DNA from: Sanguinoderma infundibulare
Taxonomy: Eukaryota > Basidiomycota > Agaricomycetes > Polyporales > Polyporaceae
Reading direction: 5' to 3'
DNA: 64,000 nucleotides
Assembly (NCBI GenBank): GCA_032821775.1
Contig: JAVLRN010000016.1
Coordinates: 434,001 to 498,000 of the forward strand
In this document: positions 22,232 through 35,260 of the stretch, piece by piece
How the letters are laid out: every line of letters begins with the position of its first letter
How positions within the stretch are numbered: the first letter of the stretch is position 1
Notes under the pieces: generated by a model
What the model was told of the DNA's origin: nothing
The model's input: the letters and a program-made list of their open reading frames with translations, nothing else
Databases searched by the model: none
Position numbers and translations under genes: made by a program

Positions 22232-23246
22232 TCTGCAACTGAAAATGGGAGCCATCAGATATGCATCTCTCCAACAAGCGAGATGCTGAAGATGTACCGT
22301 CGGTGGTGGGGGAGTAGGATGAGGGCAAGTGGTGACGACGCTCATCTGGTGGGGCGGCGAGCGTTCGCTGTGGTTGTGTCAGCTGCAAGGCGAATCCCGG
22401 CCGATCCCTTATCTCGGCCAGATCGAGAACTTCTTTACAGCCACTATCTGGGCATTGGCGATTCCTTCTCCGAGAAACCATGCGATCGGGCACATGTGAT
22501 GGGCGGGAAGGAAGATTCTGGCGGGAACCTTGTCCTGCTGAATACACAGAGGCATCCCTCTGCCAGTGAGCCAAACATGCAGCAATGCAGTGGAGACTGG
22601 GATTTGTTTAACATAGATACGGCCCACCGCAACCACACGCAACTCGGCGTGCAGGGCTTCCCTGCTCTGGACGTCCGTAGACAGACATCACCCCGCTCGA
22701 CTGTGACCTGCATCAGACGTTCTTGTGGGTCCGACGGCATCTGCATTCACTGTCTGTCACTCGAGTGGCAGGTCGGGGACCGTGTGATCCAGCTGTGGGG
22801 TGGCTTCTGATGTGTATCTACCCTCGGCTGCGTTGGCGGCATTGACGGAAGGGGTTCGAGCGAGCATATCTTCAATGACGGCGACAGCTGGCATGGGCAA
22901 TGTGGCGGTGTTGGCGCTTGAGTTACCCGATATGGATTCTGACCGTTCCTCTCGCCAGCACAACCTGTTGCAACATACGATCTCGATCACAGTCGGGCGG
23001 ACACTTAAACGCCGTCCTGAATCTACAACGAGACTCATCTGAAACAGGTAGGACCATTACCTTTTCGCATCTATGACCGCCACATCGTCTATGTGTCGGA
23101 GACGTTTTCGAACGCCATGTTCAAGCAGGCAGGAGAAAGTTTCCTGGAGGTATCGGGCTGACGTACTGCAGTTTATCTTGCGCGATGAGAAACCGTTCTA
23201 TGCATACACTCTGAAACTGCGAAATCCAGGCTCAGGCTTATCGTCA

Positions 23247-24521
23247 CTACTCGACCACCCTCTCCACAATCGCCCGTCCATCCCTCGCACGCGTGAACGC
23301 GAAGACCGGCGGCCATCCGATGAACGAACTCTCCAACTTCGGCCGCTCAAACCGCTCCAGCGTCGGCCAGCTCGCGAACAGCGCCGCGTTATAAGCCGGG
23401 AGCGTAGCGCAGAAGCGGGCGCCGCTTGTTCTGCCGGGGTCCGCCATGTGGATGTGGAGCCTGGCCGGCAGCCAGATGAACGTCTTGATCGCGGGACACG
23501 CGGCGCGCCACCGGGCCAGATGCTTGTCGAACGGGACGAACCCGTACTTCTGTGCTCTGCTCTGAACATTCTAGAGGTTAGTACTGAGTCCGTTGTGCGC
23601 AGGACAAGGACAAGGACGTACGCCGAATGGACTGCCATGTCTGTCCTCGTCCAGCTCGAGGTGCACCAAAAAGGGAAGAACTAATCCAGAGCGTTCCAAA
23701 ATCTGCGTCGGCCAGAGGTCCTTGCTGGCGTCGAGCACGTCGTGATCCGGCGACGGTCCGAGTAGCACTCTGACAGAGACGAGAGATGTGCAGAGGAGGC
23801 GTAGGACGTCCGACGCGACGCAGCGGTCCGTGGCGCGCACGAGAGTGAGGTGGGTGATGTTGACATGGCAGAGCAATGCGCTGACACACAGAGCCGGCCA
23901 ATGGACCGTCCCTATGTTTCTAACGAGGATCCAGAGCTTCGCGAGGACCCTCCTCCATGGCTCCATTGGGTAGCGGCAGCGGATAAGGGAGGTCCGGGGC
24001 TGGATGCTTCGGGTCGTAGCGATGGCCACGCCGGTCAAGGTAATCAGGTGGGAGGGGACTCTGAGCGGCACCCTCAGAAGCCTTGCGAGCCCGGGCAAAT
24101 CGAAAGCCAAGTCGGCGATGCGCTGACGGAGTCCATCCAGTGACTCCGGGCGCCGGGTGGAGGCACTGGAACGCACGGTCGCGCTGTCGACGCGGGGCTT
24201 CGAGCCATCCTCGACGCTCTCGAGGACGCATGTGAACCAGCGGTCTTGCTGCCAATTCGTTAGATCCCGGATGTGAAGGCGTAACGAGCGCATTGCGACC
24301 GCACGGCGCAGGTCTGCGGCCAAGGCGCATATGAACGTCTCGACTTGGGTGATGCTGGTCCCGACGGACACGTGGCGATAGACGATAGCCTCGGCTTCGG
24401 CTCGAAAGAGCTGGGAGACGGACATCATCGAGATAAGGCCGCGCCTCGCCCCGGGATCAGGGAGATCGGCAGCGAGAAAATCGAAGACCCTCCTCCAAAC
24501 CTCTGGCGGAAGATGCGCCAT
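23247..24521 (-). CDS. F-box protein, copy 2 (pair 2)
   Basis: Same two-exon structure as at 6367-7641, nearly identical in sequence. The differences I see in the coding part are a small cluster at about 23800-23820, changing Ile to Val and Leu to Val in the CIASDL segment, where copies 2 and 3 agree with each other against copy 1. The surrounding 4.2 kb is also almost identical to copy 1. Confidence 0.8.
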
Positions 24522-25365
24522 AGGTGCAGTATGGGGCGTCTGTGGACGCGATGCGGTTAGTGCATTCGGGCAACGCATAGGGATCACAACGTACATTTTG
24601 ACCATTCTCCCCCGGTGATATGGAAAGGAATATGGAGACGACTTTCCACCACCACGGCATGTTTAGTGCCTGGAAGCCGAGAGGAATGTGAGCAATGATA
24701 CGAGGATACAAATGAAGCAGCGACCTACCGGCCTGACTAGGCTGATGTATACGAGCCGTAATCTCGTCGAATCGGAAGGTATTCGCACACCGGGCCCGCG
24801 AGGTATTGTAAGAGTGCTATACAAAGCCGAGAACGTTTCCTTAGGTGTGAAAGTAGCAGAGAACGCCAGGGAAAGAGGAAGAGGGTGGGGACGTGGAGGC
24901 ACAGCCCGGGGGCACATACAGCCCCCAGCGAGCTGTCGGCGGCACCGCCCGGGCCCTTTGCCGATTCAGTCCAGATCAAGAACAATCCGCATCTCAGACT
25001 CGTCCGAGTCGTCGTCGGACTTGTTGTGGCCGGCGGTGAGCTCCACGACATCCGCTATCCGCATCAGACATGCTTGCGGAACCGTTCAATGTCTCGGAAA
25101 CGAGGGGGATGAACCGCCGTTGACAGTGGGAAGCAAGTCACGAACTTCCACACGCGGAAAATTGTTCCGCAGGATGCCGAATGAATCGCTCCAAGCGCAG
25201 TTACGATTCGATGACAAGACTACACGATGATATTCGGTACCGCACAAGAGGGGGACTCGAAACAGTAGCAGGATAGCAGGGGGAGGTCGGAGGTCCAGGC
25301 GTTATGTACACAAGTGCAGCCACTAGCACGAGGGCACGAGGGCCACAGTTCGGCAACTCGCGAAG

Positions 25366-25482
25366 TTAAACGGAGAAGCGGTTCTTCAGCAGCCGCGCGT
25401 ACTTCGACGTGTTCGGTGCGAGCTTCGCGTACCCCCTCATGAACTCGAACAGCTGCTCGCACATGCATGTCTTGTGGAACTC
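25366..25482 (-). pseudogene. C-terminal remnant of a second MYND gene, copy 2
   Basis: Same remnant as at 8486-8602 with the same sequence in the part I compared. Copy 3 of the array ends before this point, so it has no counterpart. Confidence 0.8.
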
Positions 25483-25634
25483 CATAGGTTGGCAGCCAGT
25501 CAGCAGCAAAGTCGAGTGTCCTCGAAACGTGCGTTTCCATTCCATTTTCCATTCCATCGCCCCCTCCTCCATCCCAACCGGCACCGACACCATCCAGTAT
25601 CGTCGGACGCGACTTCCTCCCCGCTCATCCACAC

Positions 25635-26451
25635 TCCCGTCCCTGATCCGCCCACCGACTACACGGAATGGGGCCAGTTCCTCCACATCGACAAGCGCGA
25701 TTCGTCGCGAGATCGAGCAGGGGACCTTCCGCATCGCTCGTCAGAACAAGCGTATCAGCAAGCTCCCCACTCATTCACCTCCGCATATACAGCCCCAATG
25801 TGCTCGACTTGACACTCGTCGACCATCCGTGCTTGACAAAGGTACGTGCTCTCGTCCAGGGGCCGTCTTCTCTGGTGACTCCGGAGAAGGAGCGCGCGGA
25901 CACTGCGATAACGTCGTCTATCCTCACTCCCACTCTCGGAACGTCGAGCGTGGGAGTGCAGGTGCGGGCTGGATCACGACTGCGTTCGAGCTTCGTGGCG
26001 AGGCGGCCCCGCCGCACATGCTGTGATGTTTGTGCTCCTACCTAGCGCTGCGCTCTTCGTTTTGTGCTGCTTCGGATGACCGCACGCAAACTACACTAAG
26101 CCGCTCTCCCTCTTTCACCGCAGGCGTCCGATGGGAGCTCGCAGCTGACGATGCGCGAGGAGATGGAGACGAACCTGATTCGGTTGCTCATCCGGTCCTA
26201 GTCCTACTTCGCCATCGTCCGGCAGACGATCCAGGACCTCGTCCCCAAGGCGATCATGCACCTCCTCGTCAACAACACCTCGCACCAGGTCCAGAACCGC
26301 TTCGTCGCCGTGCTCTACAAGCTGGAGCTCTTTGGGAGCTCCTGAACAAGGACGAGGCTCTCGTCACGGAGCGCACGCGTGTGAAGGCTCTCCTGGACGC
26401 GTACCGGGATGCGTTCAAGACGCCGTCGGAGGTCATGCTCAAGTCAACGTA
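25635..26451 (+). pseudogene. Dynamin-family relic, copy 2
   Basis: Same as the relic at 8755-9571, with the same in-frame TAG (26199-26201) and the same frameshifts, so the damage predates the duplication of the unit. Confidence 0.85.
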
Positions 26452-26690
26452 GTCGATCGAGGGGAGGTATTGGAGTAGATGGGGATGGGCGTTGCTGGTT
26501 CACGGTCGCCGCTCATGCATGGGTACGTACGGATGCTCTTGTATCGTTACGCAGGAGAGCCAGGAATATACTTCGTTTGCCCGAATCTGTGGCTGTGCGT
26601 GCAGGTGCGATAGCCGAGGCGTTGAGTAGAGCGCGGCCAAGTACGGCAAGGGCGAGCGACGGGAGTACCAAGTAGAACGGGTGTGATAGG

Positions 26691-26749
26691 GCATGTTTTG
26701 AGCTCTATAGTACGGTAGGAGCATGTTTTGAGCTCTATAGTACAGTAGG
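26691..26749 (+). repeat. 30-bp tandem repeat, two units, copy 2
   Basis: Same two-unit repeat as at 9811-9869. Confidence 0.85.
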
Positions 26750-27119
26750 GAGCTCTGGGAGACGATAGGAGGGGTCTGCGGGACAGAGGACATGTTCCGG
26801 GCAGCAGCGCACTCAATTCGCACATCAGGGAGTTCAACGAAAACGACGTATTTCATTGGAGCTACGCTAGACATAGTACACTACTCGTATATACACACTA
26901 TGCACTCCCGCGAATCACCATCCATCCGCCTCGAGAGTCGGACGGCATGTGATGCCCATGGCCCCCACCCCGAACCAACTAGCTCACCTTGGGGTGTTGC
27001 TCCCTCGGTTTTCAGCTGGGAAATGTTGACAGATGGGATCGCGCACGAGGGGTGCTGTAGGGAGGAATACCGGAAGTGGCCGACGTCGTCCATGGGCGAG
27101 CGGAGATCGTCATACTGCA

Positions 27120-29400
27120 AAAGTTCGAGATTCGCACACAGTCCTGAAAATTTGAATAGACGTCAGTGCGCGGTGTGAGACTCGAAAATCACACGAGCGA
27201 GAACGTACCATGTTCAGATATTCCGCCATGCACTCCCCGATGAGCGGAGGCTGAGCGGAGGCGGTACCAAGATGCGTGCACAGAACTACGAATGTTCTGT
27301 GGACAGACTCGAGTAAGCATTCGCGAACACGCGCTCACACGTGTTCAGAAGAACGACATACCAAGAGTGCACTTGGCGCGATTGCTCACTGCAAAGTGAT
27401 GACAATGGCCTTCTCACCTGCCCCTGTGCATCTCTTCCCGGACTTGTCTATGTGGTCAAGGCCGAGCACATCCTCTGGTGTGAGCTTGTGATCATAGATT
27501 GTATCCTCTGGAAAACAACGATGATGAGCGTCGATCTCGAGGCGAGTGTGATTGCGATGTTAATTCACTAACCGTCTTCGATGCAAGAGGCTGCTTGAAG
27601 GTCGCGACCTGGATCAATGTGAAGCGGACCCTGTCAAGTCCTTCTCCGACATGCCTATTTGTGATTGCCGCGATAAGCGTTCACAATGATGCGCTCCAAA
27701 GCGATCATAAGAACAACGTACCAAGTCGTATCCTTGATCGGATCGCGCCCTCGACACGAGGACCCAGTCGACACTGGCTGGCCTTTGCGAGTTCTGTACA
27801 GCACTCGCGCGCCTCCGCTCGTTACTTCCCTGCTGTGCATCTCTTTCTTCGTGCATGCACCATTTTCCCGCTTTCAGTTTTGTTCTACTCAGACCGCGCG
27901 CCTGGATACTCATTAAATCGCTGATTGCAGTACCAAACCGGCTCAATGGATCACGTACCAAGTAATGCCGACCCCGGATCAACTAGCTCGATTGGAGAGC
28001 TTACAAGAGCGTAGCTCACGCCCGGTCGGCGCTTCGGGTCGGTGTTCGCGAGGAGGAGGATGTAGCCGATGATCGCGACGGACGAGATGAACGGCATGCG
28101 ATAGTTAACGCGTTCTGACCGCCAGGCGATGAACACGGTGAGGATGGTCGCGAGCGCGTAGGGAGGCACGGTGAGCACTTGAGACCGCGTGGCGGTGGAG
28201 CCAAGGTCGGCGATGATGGTGGGCAGAAAGAGGGAGAAGGTATAGAGGGGGAGCGAGAGCGTTTGAAACGCGAAGCAGTACAGACAACTCTTGAGGTCGG
28301 TGAGAGCAAGCCAGACAACAGACCAGGCGAACGGTTCATCGCACGTCGCATCACCGTTGTCTTTGAGTTGTGCGTGGACGTGCGCGCGCTCGTCCTCTGT
28401 GAGGAACGTGGACGTGTTAGGGTAGTTCGCTCTGAAAAAAGGTCGACTCAGGCTGACCATGTATAGGACGACCGGCGCAAGTTCGAAATTTGCGCATGGA
28501 GTCTTGAAAATTCGAATGGTGGTCAGCGCGCGGTGCGGGACTTGAATGCGACAGAAGCGAGAATGTATCATATCCAGGTACTCTGCAAGCAAACAGCGCA
28601 GTACCACACGCGCTCCTTGGTGGTGTTCCGGGCGGACGCGGTATCAAGTTGCACACCAAGAGGAGCTATGAAATTCTTGTTAACAGACCGCAATAAGTGT
28701 TCACCATACTAGCGGAAAACAGCGTACCAAGTTGCGTATGCACACATCGAGAGTCATGCGGACTCGGACTATGTGACGCGACACTCATTAGATCTGCTTT
28801 CGAGAAGTGCGACGATGAGATGACAGACGGAGGTGGCGAATGCAAAGAGACAAGGGCCCTGTCAGACTCGTCTGCACAGTGGTGTTCAGAAGTGTATAAG
28901 CACTCACCCAGGCTGGTCTTATGCAAGACAGCACTCGCACACCGCATAATCACTTTTGATCCCAGCGTTGCAGCGTCGCGATGGCGGCTTCGTGGCGTGG
29001 GATGTGCGTGCCCTTTAGAATCTGGCGCATTGCTTCTGCTGCCGCTGCTCGTTGCTTCCCTGCTGTGCATCACTTTCTTTGTGCCCGCGCGCGTGCCTGG
29101 AAATGCTTCAACCCGCTGAACACAGTACCAAACCTGCTCAAAGCATTACGTACCAAGTAACTTCAACAAAGCACGCGCACGCCAAGAATCATGCAGACTC
29201 GGGCTGTCCCACGCAGAAGTGCGCACCCGGCTCGATGGAGAAGACGACCGACAGAAGTCACTGTCGCAAAGCGGGAAGGGTCAGGTCCGATATCCATGCA
29301 GCAGACGTACCAAGTTGCATAGCATGCACCCGCTGGTGCAGACCATTTGCGGCGACTTTGGTGTGGCGTGCGCAAGGAGAAAAGTGTCATCAGTAGCGAT
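27120..29400. repeat. Field of diverged internal repeats, copy 2
   Basis: Counterpart of 10240-12520. It differs from copy 1 at many positions, most of them C/T or G/A exchanges, often at CpG. One block present in copy 1 (about 11850-11890) is missing here. No intact gene is present. Confidence 0.6.
28006..28430 (-). pseudogene. MFS transporter relic, copy 2
   Basis: The same middle part of an MFS symporter, here continuous: TEDERAH loop, FAFQTLSLPLYTFSLFLPTI, a helix ending in TVFIAW and another with GYILLLANTDPKRRPGVSYA, followed by a GTAAGC donor at about 28005. Only the part from just before helix 7 to about helix 10 remains. An open frame of 218 codons (27951-28607) covers it, but the flanking codons do not look like transporter sequence, so it is a fragment and not a gene. 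Confidence 0.75.
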
Positions 29401-29716
29401 CATTACGGCCCATATAAATATAGTACCTGTGCATCCCGTTCACGACCTCTGCGCTCACGACACTGATCCCATCCGCCCCAAACTCAAAGTTCTCTTCACC
29501 CAGGTGCTGGTGTGGGATCTGGATTGGCCTTCCCTCGCTTGACAACGGCAACGCGTGCTTGACGCCCTGTGAACGCCGGCTAGGTGCCAGCTTTCGAAGG
29601 CACCTTCGCGTCCGAGGCGTCCTTGTCGGCACTGGCATTGCTGTTCACGCCATTCACCTGTGGAGGCTCACCTTCAGGTCAGCCCAAACCACGCGCAGAA
29701 ATAGAGGGTGAGAGCT

Positions 29717-30178
29717 TACCACGAAGGAGTACCGCTGAGCCGCGAAGATCTGGATCTCATCGACGGTGAGCGGGACGGTGTTCTGGCCGTCAGCCTCAAC
29801 GACAGTCATTGGAGTGCCCCGTGATCGCGAATTTGTAGTTGGGGTCACAAGAGATACTGACGAGGTGGAACCGGTAGCTGAAGAGAAGATAGCCCACGAT
29901 CAGACGATTCGGGGACTGAACGATCAAGAAATGGCACGCACCGCTTTCCCTGCGTCACCCGGATGACTGCCAGATCTGACGTTGGATTCTCCCACCAGCA
30001 TCCCATGCCGTTGATCATGTTGGAGTCTGGCTTCCTGCGGGTCGCGCTAGAGTCAAAATGTGCTTGTGAACACTGAAGACCTAACACTCACGGAGGAAGA
30101 TGCATAGCCAGCTAGGCTGCAGCGGTGACATGGTACCAGTCCGCGAGCGTAATGACGGTGCTTTCGGTAGAATGGTGA
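29717..30178 (-). pseudogene. Laccase relic, copy 2
   Basis: Counterpart of the relic at 12897-13360. The segment with [14 protein letters not shown] followed by [17 protein letters not shown] is best preserved here and makes the assignment firm. The other segments have the same breaks as in copy 1. Confidence 0.8.
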
Positions 30179-31563
30179 GCATATCGTGAACGTCGAGGGA
30201 GTATCAGCCGCATACCATGGTCGAATAAGGCGGCCGAGTGCAGAGACCGTCGTCCCACTGTAGCAGTCATAGTCGATGGCTGTCGCGAAGGAAGGCATGA
30301 ATGGGGAGCGGGGGAAGGGCACAGTGATGAATGTCGAGGAGATGGGGCGGGGATAGACAGAGGGACGGGTGTCGAGATGACCGAAGGGATCTAAGTCCCT
30401 GTTTACGACCGACAGTGTGGCCAAAGCAGTACAAATAGTTGGCTAAGCCCTGTCGCTTAGCCACCCTGCGACATCTATTTTTTGAGTCAGCGCATCCCCA
30501 ATCAATTACCCACGAGTACGGTTCATCCGGCGCTGCACGCTCTCGCTTACTTGGGAAATTTTAGACCGTTGCCACAGCATGGCATCCACTCCATGCATGT
30601 ATGCTCCGGGTACCTGGAACGCTGGGAGCAGCATCATAACGACACAATTACCATAGATCACGTAGAGCTGAGGATCAACTGGCATTCTTGGCAGCAATGC
30701 CCGCCGACCACCATAGCTGGCCTAAATCAGGCAGTCAGGACTGTTTCGGACAGGAATGTGGATGTCGCAGAGGAGGCTTCCGCGGTCTTCTGTGTTCCCT
30801 GTATGCGTGAGGATATGGGATCTTTGACGAACATGGATGACATGGATTTGATGAGCTCTTCTGTTGGGTCATTAGACAGCGCTGCTCGTACCCGGGGCCT
30901 GTGCGAATGGCTGAGACGTGGCTGCATCCACAGAGTTGGTCCGGGTTGGCATGCGCACAGGGCTACGCAGCGGTGGACAGGGGGAGCGGTCCTCGGAGGA
31001 GTCTGGAAGATGCGATCCAAGGATGATTGGCGGCTTGCGTGAGCAACATTCGCTTCTTCGGGGCTCCTCGCACGGCCAGAACCTGGAAGTCCAGAGTCCA
31101 GAGTCAGCAATCAGCGAGACCTGGCCGATCCCCAGGGCGAATCATTCGAGAAGAATTCCAATTCGTGGTATGGCGTCATGGAGATGACTGCGGTTAGACG
31201 CAAATCAGTCCCACTGCATCTGTTCCCGGCAGCGACTTCGTGCAGTCTTGTTTGCCCACATGCGGCGCCCAGAGCATCAGAAATCGAATACTTACATACC
31301 AAAAATGCATCTCTTGCACAGATCTTCGTGGATGCGGAGAATTTGTTTGCCGGTCGCTGACGGTGATGGTGGGGAGAATCAAGTTGATCAAGCGCCGGTG
31401 GATGCGAGGACGAGTGGGCAAAATAGGCAATGGCCCTCGCCTGTCCACTCACCGCCACCACAGTCACCATCTGCACAACCGGGTCTGACCACGAACAGTC
31501 TCGACGTCTAAGCTCCAGGTGACTGTAGTACAACTATGCTAGCGGAAGACAAGATTATTGTAT

Positions 31564-31985
31564 CTAGAACACTACTGGCAACCGTGCATCCACTCGAAGA
31601 CCGCTGACTGCTGGAGGAATGAGGCACTGATTGGGAGGACCTGGAGGCATATTGGTACCTGGCGGAGGAACGGGGACTCCTAGAGGTCCTGCCAACGACC
31701 CAGGAATGCCATTCAGCTGGGCACGTTGCCAGGCAAGGGAACGGCGCTCTGAGCGCCATTCCAGAGAGGACCAGGCTGCTGGCCTGGTACGGGTGCGATA
31801 CCGTTCGGTTGAGGTCCGGAGGAGTTTGGCGGTCGTACACCATTCGCTGGGAAGCATCCTGCTGGTGGTTGTCTGTGTTGTCCTGGACGTGGTTGGGGTT
31901 GTTTCTGTGGTCCGCCGGTGGGGGGCGTTACCAAAAGCGGGCTCCAGACTGTGAGTGTGAAATGTTTAACTTGCGGAATTACCAT
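31564..31985 (-). pseudogene. Proline-rich coding relic, copy 2
   Basis: Same Pro/Gly/Gln-rich sequence as at 14703-15091, but the frame changes near 31730-31740, in the PLPGNVPS / AQLNGIPGS region. Confidence 0.4.
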
Positions 31986-33321
31986 TGATCAAAGGGTCCA
32001 GAACTGCAACGAGTCCAGTAACAGGTATGCGGAAAGGTTCGAAGAAGCCACACTTTCAGGGTAATTTCAAGTGCGTACGCTTTCCACGGCTCAGAAAGTA
32101 GCGCATTTCACGCGACGCAGCAGCGGCCGCTGCTCGCATCCTTACCTTGTAAGTTGTCGTCTTCTCTCCTCAAGGCCATTGCATTCACAACTTGAATTTA
32201 CACTCTATAGCTATCGTTCGAATCGCTCGAAACACGCTGACCATTCAATCATCTGAGGACCGGATGGGGCGAGCATTACGCACGGAATTCAAAGCTTCAA
32301 CATTGTACCAAGTGGTCATGCCAACCGCTTCATGGTGAATGGTGCGTCGCATCAACTGCGCAATATCTCTTCCCTGACTCTGCTGATATTTGAATGTCCT
32401 ACTCAGATTTATCAAATTTGTTTCCACCAAGACGGTCGGAAAGATTTCCTCGGGTATCGAAGATCTGGAGAATACCACCCACGACCCCCGCCGCTGAGTC
32501 GGGTTTGGGGCTCGCTCTGAAGTTTTCATATGGTTGGCAAGACCATCACGAACCGGATGACACGATGGCCTGTTTGCTTCTTTCTGGGTTGTTGCAGCAT
32601 CTGGCCCCGCCGGGCGCTGAGCAGGTCTTCGAGGCCGAGTCGGGCAATGGTAGCGCGTTCGAGCGTCCAAGGTCGAATCTGTCACGCGAGGAGCGGATCA
32701 GGCTCGTTAAGGCGTGCTATGCGGACAGACAGCTGCCCTCCACCCCCTCGTCAGTCGATTTCGAGGTGCCGGTGAAGAGAGAGCGGTGGAGGCCCTGAGG
32801 GGACGTCGTGCAGGAACTGAAGGATGCGGTTTGGAAGGTAGGAGAGGAGAGGAGGCAAATGTCGCTGAAGTGAAAAAAGAGCCCGTACGGTACGTGCCTG
32901 CCCCAGAGCCTGAGGCGATAGAGCCTGAGTACGAATCTGAGCCCGAGTCCGAGCGGGCATACCTCGACTCACCCTCGCCTGCACTGTGGTCACAGCCGCT
33001 TCCCCCATCGTTGCATGTGGACTCGTTGTGTCTCGTGCTGGAATCCAGATTGGTCGTGGATGCGGATGATACCAAAATATGAACAGTGTCCCATGGCCAG
33101 CCTGCGTCAATACTCACGCTAGTGCAGGGTGAGCTGGATATGTCATGGCCCCAGATAGACAATATCAATTGTGTTCGCTCTCATACCACCACGTTCAATG
33201 CTACATAGTGTTTATGCTCATGGATGACCCACTGTATTCCTGGATGGGAGTATGCAGTGGAGTGATTCTCCTCGTCTCGAGGTCTTCGGAAGGCCTGCAC
33301 AATTATCCCTCGTTCGTCCAG

Positions 33322-33530
33322 ATTTGATACTAATCATCAACATCACTGACCCGACGTACCCTCGAATGCATTAATAAATGTATCGATACCACACAACAGA
33401 AATTATGTATCAACCATGCGACCGTGCGCACTGTTCCGGGTTGAGAGATGGATTGGTTTGTATGATGATATGTACATGGCGCAGATCGCAGTCGTATATC
33501 GAGGCAAGTACTGCTAAATAACGAAGCCGG
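33322..33530. other. ~209-bp block present only in copy 2
   Basis: Copy 1 goes from cgtccag (16457) directly to the ctctctccctc phrase, while copy 2 has about 209 extra bases between the same phrases. The block is A+T richer than its surroundings (it contains ttaataaatgtatcgatacc). It has no obvious terminal repeats or target duplication. It may be an insertion in copy 2 or a deletion in copy 1. Confidence 0.75.
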
Positions 33531-35260
33531 GCTCTCTCCCTCGACAAACTACCTGGAATGAGTGCGTATGGGACGAGGACTAGCTGGAGCGGGGGACGCG
33601 AAATGTCAGGATATGCAAACTGCGCAGAACCGGAGATCAAAACCGAAGATTCCAGGCGGCTCTCGCGTAGCGCAACGTCCGTCTCGCTCGGACGCCGAGG
33701 TCGTAGATTCCGATGTGGATGACCGTCCCTTGACGACGGTGGGGGAACGCCGAGTTGTAGCAGATCAAGATGCCAATATGAAGGTTCCGAGCGTGCGGAC
33801 GCGAGGCCGACCATCGCGTGTGTCGTCAGGAACCTTGTGGATCCTCTGAGCGGTTGTGCAGCCTCGAAACAGGGAGCCGGCTCCCGAGATCTGCGATATT
33901 GATTGGGCTCGCGGGCCTGCAGACGTCACAGACCGTGAGATCCTCCGTATACATACTAAGAACATGAAGCTCGCTGATTCGAGCTGGCTCACCGCGTCTG
34001 GGTCACCTCAGCACGTCGGAACCGCATGCTCGCCAGGTCGTGCTGGTGGCGCCTTCCGTCCCGTCCCGTCAGTTGAGATCGTTGGACGTCGTCTGTGGCT
34101 CGGCGGCGTGGACACAAGCGGGCGCTGAAGGAGACCTGAAAATGTCGGTTTGGACCAGGGGGATGGCTGCGGCGGCCAAGGTACATCAAGAGCACTAGAT
34201 GGGACAATTATTCGCGACCATTCATGACGACCGCAGTCCTCGCATGTGCGCTGTAAATTTGGCTCTTTGACAGGGACGCACGCGGTGCCACGCAACCACA
34301 TGAGACAACGCCCGGACCCCGGGCTGCAAAGGCTGGGCTTTTCGGATGCCTACCGGATAGGTGAATCATGCGATTGCAGAGCCATGATGAAGGTAAAGCT
34401 TGCTCTATGTATTCCGCCCGGACGAACGCAACAACCTGTGTCATAAATACGATCATCCAGGATCCACGACGACAGGCAAAGGCCGGATTGGGGATAACGG
34501 TCGAGCATTGAAGATCCTGGTGTGAGGCGAGACGGAGGACAGGGACGTGAGCCGTGGATGCGATGATGCGCGACCGGTGTACGTTCGCGCTTAGGATGTG
34601 GGTGACGACGGTGGTTCGATTGATGACATTGGGGAGATGACTCGAACGGCTCGAACCTCCGAGCACCGGCAGCGTCTGCTTCACTTGATACCGCTTCGAG
34701 TGCGGATCGCGGCGAGAATACAGCCTGGAGGCGGGCATGTCGGCGCCATGTGGGTTGATTTCGCAGCGGAGCAACGGCCTCCCCTGAAGAGACGCAGTAT
34801 TAAAGACCTGATGAGAGGACAGAAACGATTCATTACTCACTGGTGTTGTGCCTGCCCACCCGGTCCCATGCCGTCTCTTCTTCCGAATTTGCGGACAATG
34901 ACTTTACTCGCTCGCTCACTTCCCATTCGACCTCGAATGTATGTGTCCGCCACGATCTTCTTGTCCAGGTCATAGCGCTAACGATGTTGTACCCAGCGAG
35001 GTGTGCTCCCCCTGAACCGGTCAGACGGGTGATAAGGGTATGTTAGCCATCAGACAAAAGTGCGTTGGCGATAAACTCACCTGAATTTCTGTTCACAGAC
35101 GTACGTGTCCGGGAAACTCGTGGCGCTGCGCCGCGCTCCCCCCAGTCTTGAAGCCCTCGTGCTCTTCCCCTCACCCCACATCTCTTCCTCGCACACTCGC
35201 CACTCCGTCGAATCGTGAACCCCGTTATCGAACCATCCACTGCGACTATGCATTCGACAT

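Larger units (their letters stand above)
16869..33940. repeat. 17-kb tandem repeat unit, copy 2
   Basis: Second full unit, 17072 bp. It is almost identical to copy 1 over roughly the first 2.4 kb and over 22805-27030. It is clearly more diverged over 19.3-22.8 kb and over 27.1-33.3 kb. Small length differences include +3 bp in the third MARVEL intron, a 13-bp segment absent from copy 1 in the MFS relic, and a ~209-bp block (33322-33530) absent from copy 1. The MYND gene here is broken by a nonsense codon. Confidence 0.97.
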